The notes beneath the pieces are model-generated. The model was not told the DNA's origin. It did no database searches and saw nothing but the letters and a program-made list of their open reading frames with translations. From Marchantia polymorpha subsp. ruderalis (Eukaryota > Streptophyta > Marchantiopsida > Marchantiales > Marchantiaceae), in the NCBI GenBank assembly GCA_037833965.1, contig AP031358.1, forward strand, positions 23,444,001 to 23,508,000: a stretch of 64,000 bases of DNA. Direction: 5' to 3'. Below, one piece after another: positions 25,208 through 36,900 of the stretch. Position numbers and translations under genes: made by a program. Numbering within the stretch: position 1 is the first letter of the stretch; each line of letters opens with the position of its first letter.

Positions 25208-25758
25208 CATGCTCCTCTGAAGAATGGAAACCCAGCCAGGCTATAAAACCAGCGAACATCTCCATTCTCATTACTTTCTCAGGAGCTAACACAAAGAGCA
25301 ACTTTAGCTGCTCTTGACTAATTTGCTCCCGAGACGAGTACAAAGTACTTGTCCTCTAGCTTCTGCATGAATTTGACGATCTATTGTGACTCCTTGTCAC
25401 AAATCTGAGGTACCAGTGATGATCAGTGTCTTTTGGTGATCTCTTCTTTGGACAATGTCATTTCTCTACACACTTATGCTCATTGGCCTCCAGTCATGCA
25501 CTTGGGCTTCAATGTTGTCGGTGCTCTTTACCTTCAGTAATTTTTTAGGTGCTTTATTAGCCATGATTTCACCGGAGTGGTTATCCCATGCTTTCTCTGA
25601 AGATAGTCCTTCGATCTTTATAGCGAGAATACTTTGGATTCTTACTTTGATTGTGAGTTAGCCTTTTTTATCATCCATCGATCGACAGATACTGATTAGC
25701 TTCGCTCTTTCATCTGCGCAGAATTTGATTATTACAAACAAAACCTTCAGCAGAAAAA
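25208..25758 (+). promoter_or_regulatory. Promoter and 5' leader of AMT copy E, with predicted leader intron
   Basis: CATGC lies at 25208-25212 and CTATAAAACCAGCGAAC at 25241-25257, the latter identical to copy D. The box is 517 bp before the ATG. A leader intron is predicted from TCTGAG|GTACC (intron from 25410) to CTGCGCAG (ending 25721), 37 nt before the ATG. Confidence 0.55.
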
Positions 25759-27909
25759 ATGGCAGCAGCTCCAGGACCAGCTCCAGTTAACCCAGTACCT
25801 TTGGCGTACCAAGCTACTGGTGATGGGACATTAGCACCTGATTGGCTCAACAAGGGAGACAACGCTTGGCAGCTCACGGCCTCAACACTCGTGGGACTGC
25901 AATGTGTTCCTGGGCTGGTGATTTTGTACGGTAGTGTAGTGAAGAAGAAATGGGCAATCAATTCGGCCTTCATGTCGTTCTATGCTTTTGCCGCGGTGCT
26001 CATATGCTGGGTTGCCTGGGCCTTCAAGATGTCATTTGGCGAGGAGCTCATCCCTCTGTGGGGAAAGGCCGGACCTTCTCTGGATCAGAAGTTACTGCTG
26101 TCTCAGGCTCACCTCCCGTCCACGGGAACGGATTATTATGCCCCACTGACACCTTTCTATCCCCAGGCCACACTCGTTTACTTCCAGTTCGTGTTCGCCG
26201 CCATCACTCTGATCCTCATTGCAGGCTCTTTGTTGGGCCGAATGAACTTCCTGGCCTGGATGATGTTCGTTCCTCTCTGGCTCACATGCTCTTACACTGT
26301 GGGAGCCTTCAGCTTGTGGGGAGGTGGCTTTCTCTTCCAATGGGGAGTTATCGATTACGCTGGCGGTTATGTGATTCATCTCTCCTCCGGAATCGCTGGC
26401 TATGTCGCTGCTTTTTGGGTACATAACACTCTCCAACTTCAAGCCTGCATTCTCATTGAAGCTCTTCATAGCTGATCGATGTGTCAATAAATTCACCATC
26501 GTCAGCTCAATGCTGTAATCCGATCCAGATTTTTTTTGTCCTGCCAGTGAATCTGGCGGCATGACGATGTTCAACTATTCCGATCTGAGATTCTCGCTCC
26601 TTGACTGAGTTGACTGATTCTTCCTAAATTCTTCAGGTGGGACCCAGACTCGAGAAGGATCGTAAGAGCTTTCCTCCCAACAACGTCCTGCTCACTCTGG
26701 CGGGAGCAGGTCTGCTGTGGCTGGGCTGGAACGGGTTCAACGGAGGAGCACCCTACGCAGCAAGCGTTGTGTCCTCGATGGCCGTCCTGAACACGAACAT
26801 CTGCGCCGCAACCAGCTTGCTCGTCTGGACGAGCATCGACGTCATAGTCTTCAAAAAGCCATCGGTGATCGGAGCTGTCCAAGGCATGATCACCGGTTTG
26901 GTCGTCATCACTCCTGCAGCAGGTAAGCCGACGAGAACACCGCTTGCATCGTCCACTCCCAATAAAACCACCAGCGCATGAGTATTTTTCCCCTCCCCTC
27001 GTCCACACCCGCTCCATAAGTTCCTTCTCTGTTCAATGAAATGTTCGACGAGGCTCTCCTTCGACTCGATCGGAAGTCGGTCCAGAGATGTGGGAACGCG
27101 TGCATGCTCGGCAGTCGGTGGCCTTCTGAACAGCGACGCACGTGATGAAATGAAATGCATAGTGGCGATGGTCGCCACAGTGTTCTACTTCGTGCATCAG
27201 TAGACCGGCCTTCTGATCGGCTCGAGAATTGAGATCGCATCTCGTGTCCATGGAAAAAACGTTTTTCTCTGCATGTACAGCGATGTGAGTTGACTGAGGG
27301 AGGGCAAGCAAAACAAAACAGTCCTTGAACGAGCTCTCGTCTGCATGTCTCGCAGGTTTGGTTCAAGGGTGGGCCGCCATGGTTATGGGAGTGTTTGCCG
27401 GAAGCGTTCCGTGGTTCACGATGATGATTCTGGGAAAGAAGAAGCTGTTCAACGTGGTGGACGACACTCTGGGCGTATTCCACACCCATGCCGTGGCGGG
27501 ATCCCTGGGAGGAATTTTGGCAGGATTCTTCGCGCAGCCGACGCTCTGCAACTTGTTCTTGTCAATTCCCGGCGAGCGAGGAATCATCTATGCAGGGGAC
27601 CATCACGGCCACAAGGCTGGGCTGCAGCTAGCTAAGCAGATTTGTGGAGCTCTCTTCGTCATCGGATGGAACATCGTCGTGACGAGCATCATCTGCTTGG
27701 TCATCGGCCTCGTTGTGCCTCTCCGCATGTCCGAGTCGAAGCTGCTCGTGGGAGACGACGCTGCTCACGGTGAGGAAGCGTATGCTCTGTGGGGTGACGG
27801 AGAGAAGTACGATTCCTCCATCCATTCAGGCGATGCCTTCGCTCAGCATCGGACAGAGCTTCTGGAAGTCCCTCCTCAGGCCCCGAAAGAGGCCCGTGAT
27901 GATGTCTGA
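25759..27909 (+). CDS. AMT2: AMT2/MEP-type ammonium transporter, copy E (3 exons, 499 aa)
   Basis: Ammonium transporter of the Amt/Mep/Rh family. Exons are 25759-26418, 26637-26922 and 27356-27909; introns are 218 and 433 nt. The pore residues are conserved ([34 protein letters not shown]). This copy has several private changes at positions constant in the other four: AAFW instead of AAYW at the end of exon 1, TPAAG instead of TPSAG at the end of exon 2, PWFTMM instead of PWYSMM early in exon 3, and GDHHGHKAG instead of the longer GD(A/H)GG loop. The tail after [18 protein letters not shown] is 34 residues and Pro/Glu-containing. It pairs with copy A by coding similarity and by a shared 3'-flank block. 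No lesion was seen. Confidence 0.93.
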
Positions 27910-28469
27910 GTGGAATTCGGTGCAATTTGGGTCCAGAATCAGTATCCAGACGATCAGTCATCGTTGTCAAGCATGGGCCATCATGGGCAGAAGACTGGAA
28001 AGCTTCAAGGTGTGACGATGGCTGCGAATTCTCCACGTCGGGATTGTCGGAGCTGAAAAGAAATCCTCTCAAGCTCTCTGCCCCTCCATCATGTCAAGGA
28101 CCTCAGTCTTCACATGCTAGTGGTTGCCTGGCATGACCGATTTCCCCATGCACTCTTCTCTCTCTCTATCTCTTTCTCCTCTCCCTCGCGGACTGAAACA
28201 AGCCTCTGAGTCATGGATGGCAAGTGTCATATCAATAAGCCTGACATACTTGCAGAAGAAGTCCTTGTATAGCCTTCTCCCTCTTACTTCGTCGTGGCAG
28301 TAAAGGTAGATGAATAAGATCCAGATACCGGATCAGACATATCTATCTTCACTTTCTCGACTGGAAAATCTCTGTCCTCCTCACAACATCTTGCAATGTA
28401 ACAGCTAGTTCTGAACAACCGTCATAGATGCACAGCAACAAGCATCCAACCGCAACTATACAGCTTCAC

Positions 28470-28603
28470 AGCATTACATGGATCTTTGGTCCTTTTAGGA
28501 TGAGCTGTGTTTTTTAGCTGCATATATCCTCCGAATATTAGATCAACCACGTGAATATGAACTATTTAGAGAATTCATGTGCTTGTTAGCTGCTGCCGGA
28601 TCA
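28470..28603 (+). repeat. Conserved block downstream of copy E, matched downstream of copy A
   Basis: Partner of 4301-4417: the same order of similar segments, with the exact 15-mer GCTGCTGCCGGATCA at 28589-28603. It begins 561 bp after the stop codon of copy E. Confidence 0.65.
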
Positions 28604-29443
28604 TGCTAGGCCAGTTATGTGTAGCATCAAGCTTTACACGGGTTAAATGAGGGATCCACCGAGTACAACAAGGCTATATAGATTAACAGATTTGCAGTTG
28701 TGAGCTGGTATTGTTTCATGTGGCCGAACACATGCTGTTTCATACTGATGACTAAAATGAGAATTTGGCTCCGATTGTTTTCATCACCTCAGTTTGACAG
28801 TCTTCTTAGCAGAAAAGTTTTGACTCATCCGACTCGTCCGTTACTTTGTGAGAAAACATTGAATTATATACATGTACAAAACCAAATTGTGCAAAGCGTG
28901 TTTGACTTAGAATTACAGTAGAAAAGCTCAGCCAGTCACGCTTCAAATTCATCGATCAACCTCACACCGCATATTACCGTTCCTAGAAAACAGAACGGAA
29001 GGTGTCACATCTGAACCAGACGAGGTCTGAGTAATCCTCTGCTTATGATCTTCCTTGTGATACCTTAAATAGCATTCGGAGCAAAGCCAAATTATAGCAG
29101 GAAATTATTTCTTGTTGTGTTCTGTCCCTTATTTCGTGTCATCAATTATATCTGCCAGTTTCATCCTCTACATTGATCGTTTTTTGAATGTTTTCTCCTA
29201 GTGAGGTTAAAAGTCTTAATTTCCTCATATCTCTTCTCACTTCTGGTTTCTGGCCTCTTGGCCATATGGCCTTATCGCCCTTTGAATGAAAAAAGTTAAA
29301 AATGTCATTCTCTCTTTCACAATACATTGTAAGTCGCAAGCCCAAAACAGATTCAGTAGGGATAGCCCAAAATGTCCATGATATCTTGTGCTCGGCGCCA
29401 GCAGACTGACAAAAAGCAAACAAAAAAGTCAACGATTGCGAAG

Positions 29444-29516
29444 AACCGATGGTGGTGGCATGGAAGTCTGGAGACCTTAAAAAGGGCTACAAATTCCAAT
29501 GCCACCACCATCGGTT
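29444..29516. repeat. Long-stem inverted repeat, miRNA-precursor-like
   Basis: The arm AACCGATGGTGGTGGCAT (29444-29461) has its exact reverse complement at 29499-29516. Four more pairs (29462-29465 with 29494-29497) follow after a single bulged base at 29498, giving 22 bp around a loop of about 28 nt. Whether it is transcribed is unknown. It could also be a miniature inverted-repeat element. Confidence 0.85.
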
Positions 29517-30583
29517 GTATGATACTTCATAGTAGCTTTCAAGTATTTAACATATATTTTATTAGGCTAATGACTTGCCAAAAGCATAAATCCAACTCTT
29601 TTGTAGTTCACTTTGTACATGTCCTCATTACTTTCAAATATAATTTACTTGTAATTTCGAACTACTATTAAGCAGAAAGTCAAAAAAATTGAGGCCGAAA
29701 GATCTAATATTGAAATCTCGTTTATCCTAGTTCATTTCATCCGGTTTGCAGATCAGTTTCTTTCATTTTTATTATCCATATTCATATTTTTTTCAGATAT
29801 AGACTATGGTTTTATCCATTTTTTAGTCTTTTAAACTCTAGTGAAATAATTTATGTTTTTCTATAATTTAAAGTTACGCCCGGATATTGATCCGGGCATA
29901 CTTTATATTCATTAAAACACCAGGTTAGCATTAAGAAAATTACAAAAGTAATAATTAGCTCAATTTTTTCACTTTTTTCAATAACGAAATGATGATATTT
30001 TTTATTCTTTATTTTACATGGAAAAATCTCTAAATTTCATTTTATCTTCAATTTTTTACTTTAATCCATGTTTTTCAATGAATTATTTCATATTTAAAGT
30101 CACATCATTCGAATGTAACGCTTACGAGTCATCTACAATGAATCACCAACGTAGTTTGTGGAGAGCTAAGTATGTTGCGACTTGCTAGATGAGTGCAATT
30201 GAAAACTTTGAAGATTCAAACAAAAATCAGGTTTTATATCATTTAAAAGACTTAACAAAATTAAAAGAAAATTTTTTCTGTCCAATTCACAGGGAAATAT
30301 CATTATTAAAATACAAAAGCAGTAATTAGTATTCAAATTAAAAAATTAGAGTTAAAAGACCTCATTCAAAAAAACCTTGAAAAAATAACTGAACCTTATA
30401 ATTTTATGTACAAATAAATTTTTAGAATTCTAAGATAAAAACTAAAAATCATGGTGTATGATTTATTTTTCAATTATCGTTTCTGATGAAGCATTAATCC
30501 AACTAGGAGATACAGATTATACTTGAATGCCATTTGGTACAATCATAGTTGATTCCCTCTTCCCTGAGTAGGTTATTGTAGAA

Positions 30584-30586
<3 letters not shown>

Positions 30587-30614
<28 letters not shown>
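30587..30614. repeat. TA dinucleotide microsatellite
   Basis: A 28-nt uninterrupted alternating T/A tract at the right edge of an AT-rich island. Confidence 0.95.
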
Positions 30615-30617
<3 letters not shown>

Positions 30618-31448
30618 GATGTGCAAGTTAGGTTGTGATACTTATCTTTGGTTGTGCTTAATTCTTAATCTGAATCATACATTCGGAGTTGTGCGAATAT
30701 CATACTAGTTAAAGCTGGATCTGAAATTTTCTTTCGAGCGACAGTACATTACTCATCTAAATTGCGTTAGTATGTGTGGTCTCAAATTTATCCTTTTAGT
30801 TATATACGTGAATTACATGTCAATTGATAGCGATGTAAGCGTGGCGAAAACCAAATGTCATTATTTAAGTGTTGTTTGTATATCAGTAAATTTGTAAATT
30901 AAGTCACTTACTTGCACGTACCCACCACGTGGTGTAATCCCCGTGCATGTTCCTCATATTCCAGGATGATTCCTTGATAATTTCGTCAGATATGCTGGTA
31001 TCGGCAACTATTTCAGTTCCGTGATATATATTAACTGAGTCAAATTCAAGCGATTCTATCATTCACAATGCAATGGCAATAATATTATTTCCTTCAAATC
31101 CTTTGACGTACAGTACAGTACATGTACCCAGAAGCCTTAATTAACGGTCAAACGGTAGTCTTGGTTATCACCATCAAGTAAAGAAGTGACGAAGTCCATC
31201 ATAGATGAGGTTCTGAAAAATGTCATCAGACTCGTGAGATCATTCCTGGAGTAGTAGGCTCAGACAAGGGTAGATATAACCAACACTGGGAACTTTGACT
31301 GATGCTGTGAGGTCGTCAGATAGTGCACTGAAATGTTTACTGGACCATCAAGAGTCGCCTGGGTGGTCTGAACCGGACATGGTCTTCCAATCAAGATTTG
31401 TGTTGCTACCGCCAGTATTTTGGTTCAAAATCATTTTTGAACGCGACA

Positions 31449-31474
31449 AGCACTTTGACCAGGGTCAAAGTGCT
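31449..31474. repeat. Perfect 11-bp inverted repeat with 4-nt loop
   Basis: AGCACTTTGAC (31449-31459), the loop CAGG and the exact complement GTCAAAGTGCT (31464-31474). A weaker inverted repeat (CATGATAT...ATATCATG) follows immediately. Confidence 0.9.
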
Positions 31475-33059
31475 ATCATGATATGATGATATGCTATGAT
31501 ATCATGGGCTCTACACTATCACATCAAATGAAGTGATAAATCCAAATGAAAAAGGTTTCAAAAGGTTTTGACTGGGCCTCACGAACCCAAGATAAGATCT
31601 TCCCATTCACATTGTGATTTGGATTGCGCTCCTCTATTTCTAGTGTATGATCATAGTCACGTTGTCAAAGGAGATACAACGTTTTTTAAATAATACTTTG
31701 TTAAATGTCACGATTTCTTTTATCAGGATGATGCATGAGACGCATCATGATACGTTAATTATGTGTAAGGTCCATGCGTTTAAACTGAGAAATATTCTCA
31801 GATGTCCCGAAGGTTCTAAGGAACCAAACATGCATCTGATAGAATTTAAGAGAATTGTTATAACATAACCTGGTTGCCTTTTGTGTATTTTGTATTATAT
31901 ATTCTCTCCAATGATAACCTGAAATCAAGGCCTTGCAAGTAATGCCACAGCTTCTGTGTAATTGAGAGTTTCGAAGAAAGCGATAAAAGTGCTTCTTATA
32001 TCACTTGAGGTGTATAAATAAATTTTATCCATACATTGCTAAGTACATTCAACTTCAAATGCGTAAACAGGAAGCATGTATGCAATTTGCGCTTTCATAT
32101 CTAAATTAGAAAAGGCCAGCACCACTGAAACATGCGCAATCTGAGTTGCGTCCACGTCATGCACCTAGATGCTGACTAGAATCGTACTTGTCCACAAAAC
32201 TCTTCACGGTACGAACTTGAACAGGAATGGGCCACCGAATTTGCTTTTAGGATGTGATAGCCCCCATCCTTCAAACTACAGCTCAAACGAAGTCAAAGGT
32301 GCATCCAAGAAAGAAACGTGTGATTTAAGCTATACTGGAGACAGTTGCCAAAAAAATTTATGTTTTAGCTAGCGCCAACAGTGAGTTTAGGAAATAGACT
32401 AGTTAACATGACAGACTTAGAATAGTGTTCATAAATTAGTATGTTGAAATAGAACGTACTTCAGAATGAGATCAATGGAAATTTAAATAACTTGTATCGC
32501 ATAGGTAAGGCAAGTTGAGAGCTTGTTACAAAAGACACCTAATTTTAAGAAAAAACGATGATATTATGAAACACCCCATCAACTAGTGTGTAAATGAAAC
32601 CGAGAGATAGGATGGGGCTAGGCCCCATGTGAAAATGAAAGGTAAAGAAAGGCCCGGAAGATACAAAATGAAACGGTGACCTCTGATAAAGTATATTCCA
32701 TATGTCAATAAATTAATAAAACTTAAGCTAGTTACAGTAATCAAAAGCAATACCGATAAATATGTATGTGAAGGATGCATTAATTTGTGTACACTATGTT
32801 CTGGCAATAATTATTTTCCCACTCACTTTGTTAGCATTCCTGACCACATTCTATAAAATGCAATATGATATAAAAAATATGAACAATCTCAAAAAAAAAT
32901 ATTAATATTTTTGATATTATACTGATGTCATGTAATTTCAATATATATATACATATGATTCTCTTAGATATTTGTATATATATAGTGCAATAATGCATCT
33001 GCCCAAACGTGATTCCGTGGGCTAGCCCCATGTTACCTTGGCGTTTCATATCTGTATGA

Positions 33060-33923
33060 TCTATATGCGTTGAGCTGTATCCGGCAGCTGAGAAGTCGTC
33101 GATCAACAAACGGAGGTCGCGTGCCGGTAAGCCTCCGCAGGGCCGGGAAAAGCTGCAGAGGAGATGGCAGAAAGGCCAGCGGGTCCGAGGGGACCGTGGA
33201 CTGTCCCCGGTTTCGGGGGAAGTGGGACCGGCTCTGCCGGTCTGACAGTTCTGACGACAAGATCGCTTTTGACCAGAGGGTTGACCAATGCAAAGCGCGC
33301 GATGCTCCGCCCACTTCCTTCCGTTTTCAGAGGAGGAGGAGCGGCCGATCCGATCGGTCGCTCCGTCCATCCCGCCGGAGCGGCGCCGACGACGGCGACG
33401 TCGACGACCGCGACGGCGCGACGCCCTGACGGACTGACGGCTTGTCTTGTGGCACAAGCCACCGCTCCTGCCGCCTGTGGTCCGGCAAACCGTTTGCTCT
33501 GAGCAGCGGGAGAGCGAGGGAGGGAGTCCGCTCCTCGTCCCCGTCCGGCCTCGGAGTTTGGTGGAAGGCCTGACCGCCGGCTATTCAAAGCCCTCAGGTC
33601 TTGTTGACTAGTTGACTGACTGACTGCACTCGTCGGGAGCTCGTCCGCTGCGGACTCACTTCCTGGGTTGGGTTGGTTGGTTGGGGCGGGATGGTTTTTG
33701 TCAGCGACCGAAAGAGTGATGGAGTGATCGAGTGGCCGAGTGAGCGATTGTTGGGTCGATGCGCGTGAGCCCGGATCAGAGAGATCGAGCTCTCGCAACG
33801 CTTTCCGGAGAGACAGAATTGCCCGGAATTCTGCGATTCGGGTGCTGGAGCCGACGACCGATTCGGACTCGCATCGACGACGAAGGATTGGGCGAGGGGT
33901 ACAGAGGTCCGTGTCGAGTTAAG
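33060..33923 (+). promoter_or_regulatory. GC-rich 5' region of the VAS1-like gene
   Basis: The sequence turns sharply from AT-rich to GC-rich at about 33060 and stays so up to the start codon at 33924, as expected for a promoter and 5' UTR. It produces several overlapping Ala/Arg/Pro-rich open frames on both strands, none of which resembles a known protein. No clear TATA box was seen close to the start. Confidence 0.4.
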
Positions 33924-36900
33924 ATGCACAGAATGTTGTCCCGACGCGTGCTGGCTACGGACACTCCCGTCATGGTGCAGGTACACGATCGCCTTGCAAA
34001 GCTGTTCCGAATTGCCCGTTCGAAAACTGACTCCCTGTTTGATTTCTTGCCTATCCCCGATGGCGTCCAATTGTGGACCCCGTCCTCACTTGCACTCTTG
34101 GTGGCGGCTCTGGAATGAGGTCGGTCGACATGTTGTCTGGACATCGAACAGATCACAGCCGGTTTCTTGCCTCAGAAATCTGCCAACCTAGATTCAGAGC
34201 AGGGGATCTTGAAATTTCCGATGTTATGCCAACGTGTTCTGAACTGACGGAATTCATGTCTGTAGATGCAACAACTCCTCCGGGGCACGACGGATGTGAT
34301 GTCCTTGGCACAGGTACTCCCGAGTATTTTGAAACCCCGCACGCGCACACACACACAAACACACGCAAATCAAAATCTTTGCTCTCTGTGGCAGCTGCAG
34401 ATGATCTGCGCAGCTTAGTTTGTCGGTGAACGTGATCGCAGAAGTTCTGTAAATTCGAGAAGAGTTTGAGAGTTACTTCCATTACGATCCCTGGAACTTT
34501 GTGCAGGTTATGTTACTTTCAGTGGATAGTGAGGTTGCATTATTGACGACCTGAAGGATATCTCAGACTTACAGGGACGAATTATTTTCCACTTTTGCTT
34601 GCAATGATCTGGACTCTTATTAGGTGCTCTGGATTTTAGGGTGTAGTGTTTTGGAAACCACCACCGAAAGCTTTGGCAGTCATTAAAGAGGCTATCGAAG
34701 AACCCATCTGCAGCAAATATGGAGCAGATGATGGGCTACCGGAACTCAGATCCGCTCTGGTCGAAAAGGTGACGCCCCTTCTTCATGCGAATATGTAGAT
34801 ACGTTGAGCTTTAGCTAAGGTCTTTTACGAGCTCAACCAGAAATCCAGCAACCCCTTCCATTGTCACCGTGCCGATGAGCTTCTTGTTGTGTCCATCCTC
34901 ACATCTACTTGTTCAATTTTCTCGCAGCTGGGGCGGGAGAATAAGCTTTACAAGTCAGATGTAATGGTGACAGCAGGGGCCAATCAGGTATCTTTATTTT
35001 TCTCCCTCCCGTGAAATATAGAGATTTTAAAGCTCCGAGATGAGCCCTGTCATGCAAGGGAGATGCCTTTGAATCTGATGACTGCTCGACACAAAGAATG
35101 GAAAATGAATGCCGTTCAAATATCATCCAGAAAATTGCAGCAAAGAGTCACATAGAGCGATGGAACGGTTAATGATAACAATAAGATCAGTGAAGTATGT
35201 TCTTATTTAATCTCCTTAGTGCAGGCATTGGTGAATCTGGTGTTGACACTTTGTGACCCGGAAGATTCAGTTGTGATGTTTGTGCCTTATTACTTCAATG
35301 CTTATATGGCCTGTCAAATGACCGGAGTCACTGACATTCGACTCGGTCCGAGTGATGCTGAAAATCTTCACCCTGACGCAGGTATTTTGGATTGACAATT
35401 ACTTCTATTCTGTCAAATGTCCTCTTCCATGGTTGAATATATATGATCCACTGTTTACATATAACTCGAGTAGCGAAGTGGATAATTTCGCTCCGAATCG
35501 GTCGAATGACACTAGGACAGTCTCCCTTTGGACATTAAATGTACAGGGCACATCTGCTGAGGGGACTAATAGCTCCTTTGGTCGATGCAGACTGGCTCGA
35601 GGAAACTCTGCAGGGAAAAAATGGGAAATCTGTGCCCAAACTTGTTTACGTTGTGAATCCTGGTAACCCTTCTGGAACATATGTACCACAACCACTTCTT
35701 AAGGTGTGTTTATGAAACTTGAGTGATCGAAATTCATTGGATATCTGAGGATTGACGCCTTCCTACTCAACCTTCTGATGTTGGATTAGCATCACGACCC
35801 TCAGATATAGTTTTTGTTTTACTCACTAAATCCGTCCTGGACAGGAACGGAAGATAAGTGTATCTTTGGTGGGGTGGATACTATTCGCTCCTTAAAGTTT
35901 TCAGCAGTTCAGAAGTTTATTGGATTCTGAAATTCATCATCGTATACTTTGATACAGTCTAGAAACAAAATCTGCGCATTTCGAACCAGTTAAACTCCAT
36001 CATGCATGGGAGGATGTCTCATACGCTTTTCCTGTTACATACCAGAGAATATCAGAGCTTTGTCGACAAGCAGGATCTTGGCTGATCGTCGATAACACAT
36101 ATGAGTAAGTTTACCCGAGTATCGAAGTCAGTTTTCTGCATATCTCGTATTTCCAATACTTATAAATATATTTTGTTTTGATATGCAGAGTTCATGACAG
36201 GATATGCAGAGTCTCTTTCATTTATTCTAATAGTTGTGGAAAATTTTTATTCTTTACCACAGCTTCACTACAGCCAGTGACTTACGATTTAGGTTGTTCT
36301 ATTAGGGATGTCATTATTCATCGCTCAAGTGCTCTAGGCAGTAGCTAGGAGAAGGTCTTTAGGGTCTTTTTCTTGGTCAGTGAATGAATGACTTGTAATG
36401 TGTTTTTCAGCCTTTTGACCCTTTGGGTCCCACAGGCTTGATCTATTTACCTTTTACCTTTTACCATTTACCATTTTCGAATGTAATTGTTGTGCGAAAT
36501 TCATCACTACCACGTACAGGTATTTCATGTACGATGGGAGACAGCACACTTGCGAGGAGGGCGACCATATACTGAATGTGTTCTCTTTCTCAAAAGCCCA
36601 TGGCATGATGGGTTGGAGGATAGGCTATGTAAGTGTTTGCGTAACTCTCCTCCTCTCCATGGTTCGGGTCCTAACAATTCATATTAAAGTCTCATTTCTT
36701 TTGCAATCGAAATTTGTTCGCCAGAGCAAACGAAAGGAAGAAATGCACTTCTGATTCAGTCTTAAACTTGCTATGGGCAGATCGCATACCCATCATCGGT
36801 AGAAGGCCTCGGTGCACAGTTATTAAAGGTTCAAGACAACATTCCTATTTGTCCATCAATCATTGGACAGAAGCTCGCGCTTGCAGCTCTGGACGTAGGT

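Larger units (their letters stand above)
27910..33059. other. Intergenic sequence between AMT copy E and the aminotransferase
   Basis: About 5.1 kb without a recognisable gene. It contains the copy A-like block (28470-28603), a long-stem inverted repeat (29444-29516), an AT-rich island (29700-30500), a TA microsatellite (30587-30614) and a short hairpin (31449-31474). The open frames present are short and fall in AT-rich sequence. Confidence 0.5.

Noticed and set aside
25455..25661. A hydrophobic 68-codon frame before AMT copy E
   Set aside because: It lies inside the predicted leader intron of copy E and has no counterpart in the leaders of the other copies.
26092..27489. Several antisense frames of 120-193 codons across AMT copy E
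   Set aside because: They mirror conserved transporter exons and run on into introns. There is no independent coding signal.
33103..33798. A 231-codon minus-strand open frame upstream of the aminotransferase gene
   Set aside because: It is Ala/Arg/Pro/Ser-rich, overlaps other long frames on both strands in the same GC-rich stretch and resembles no protein. High GC lowers stop frequency, and the stretch is better explained as promoter/5' UTR.
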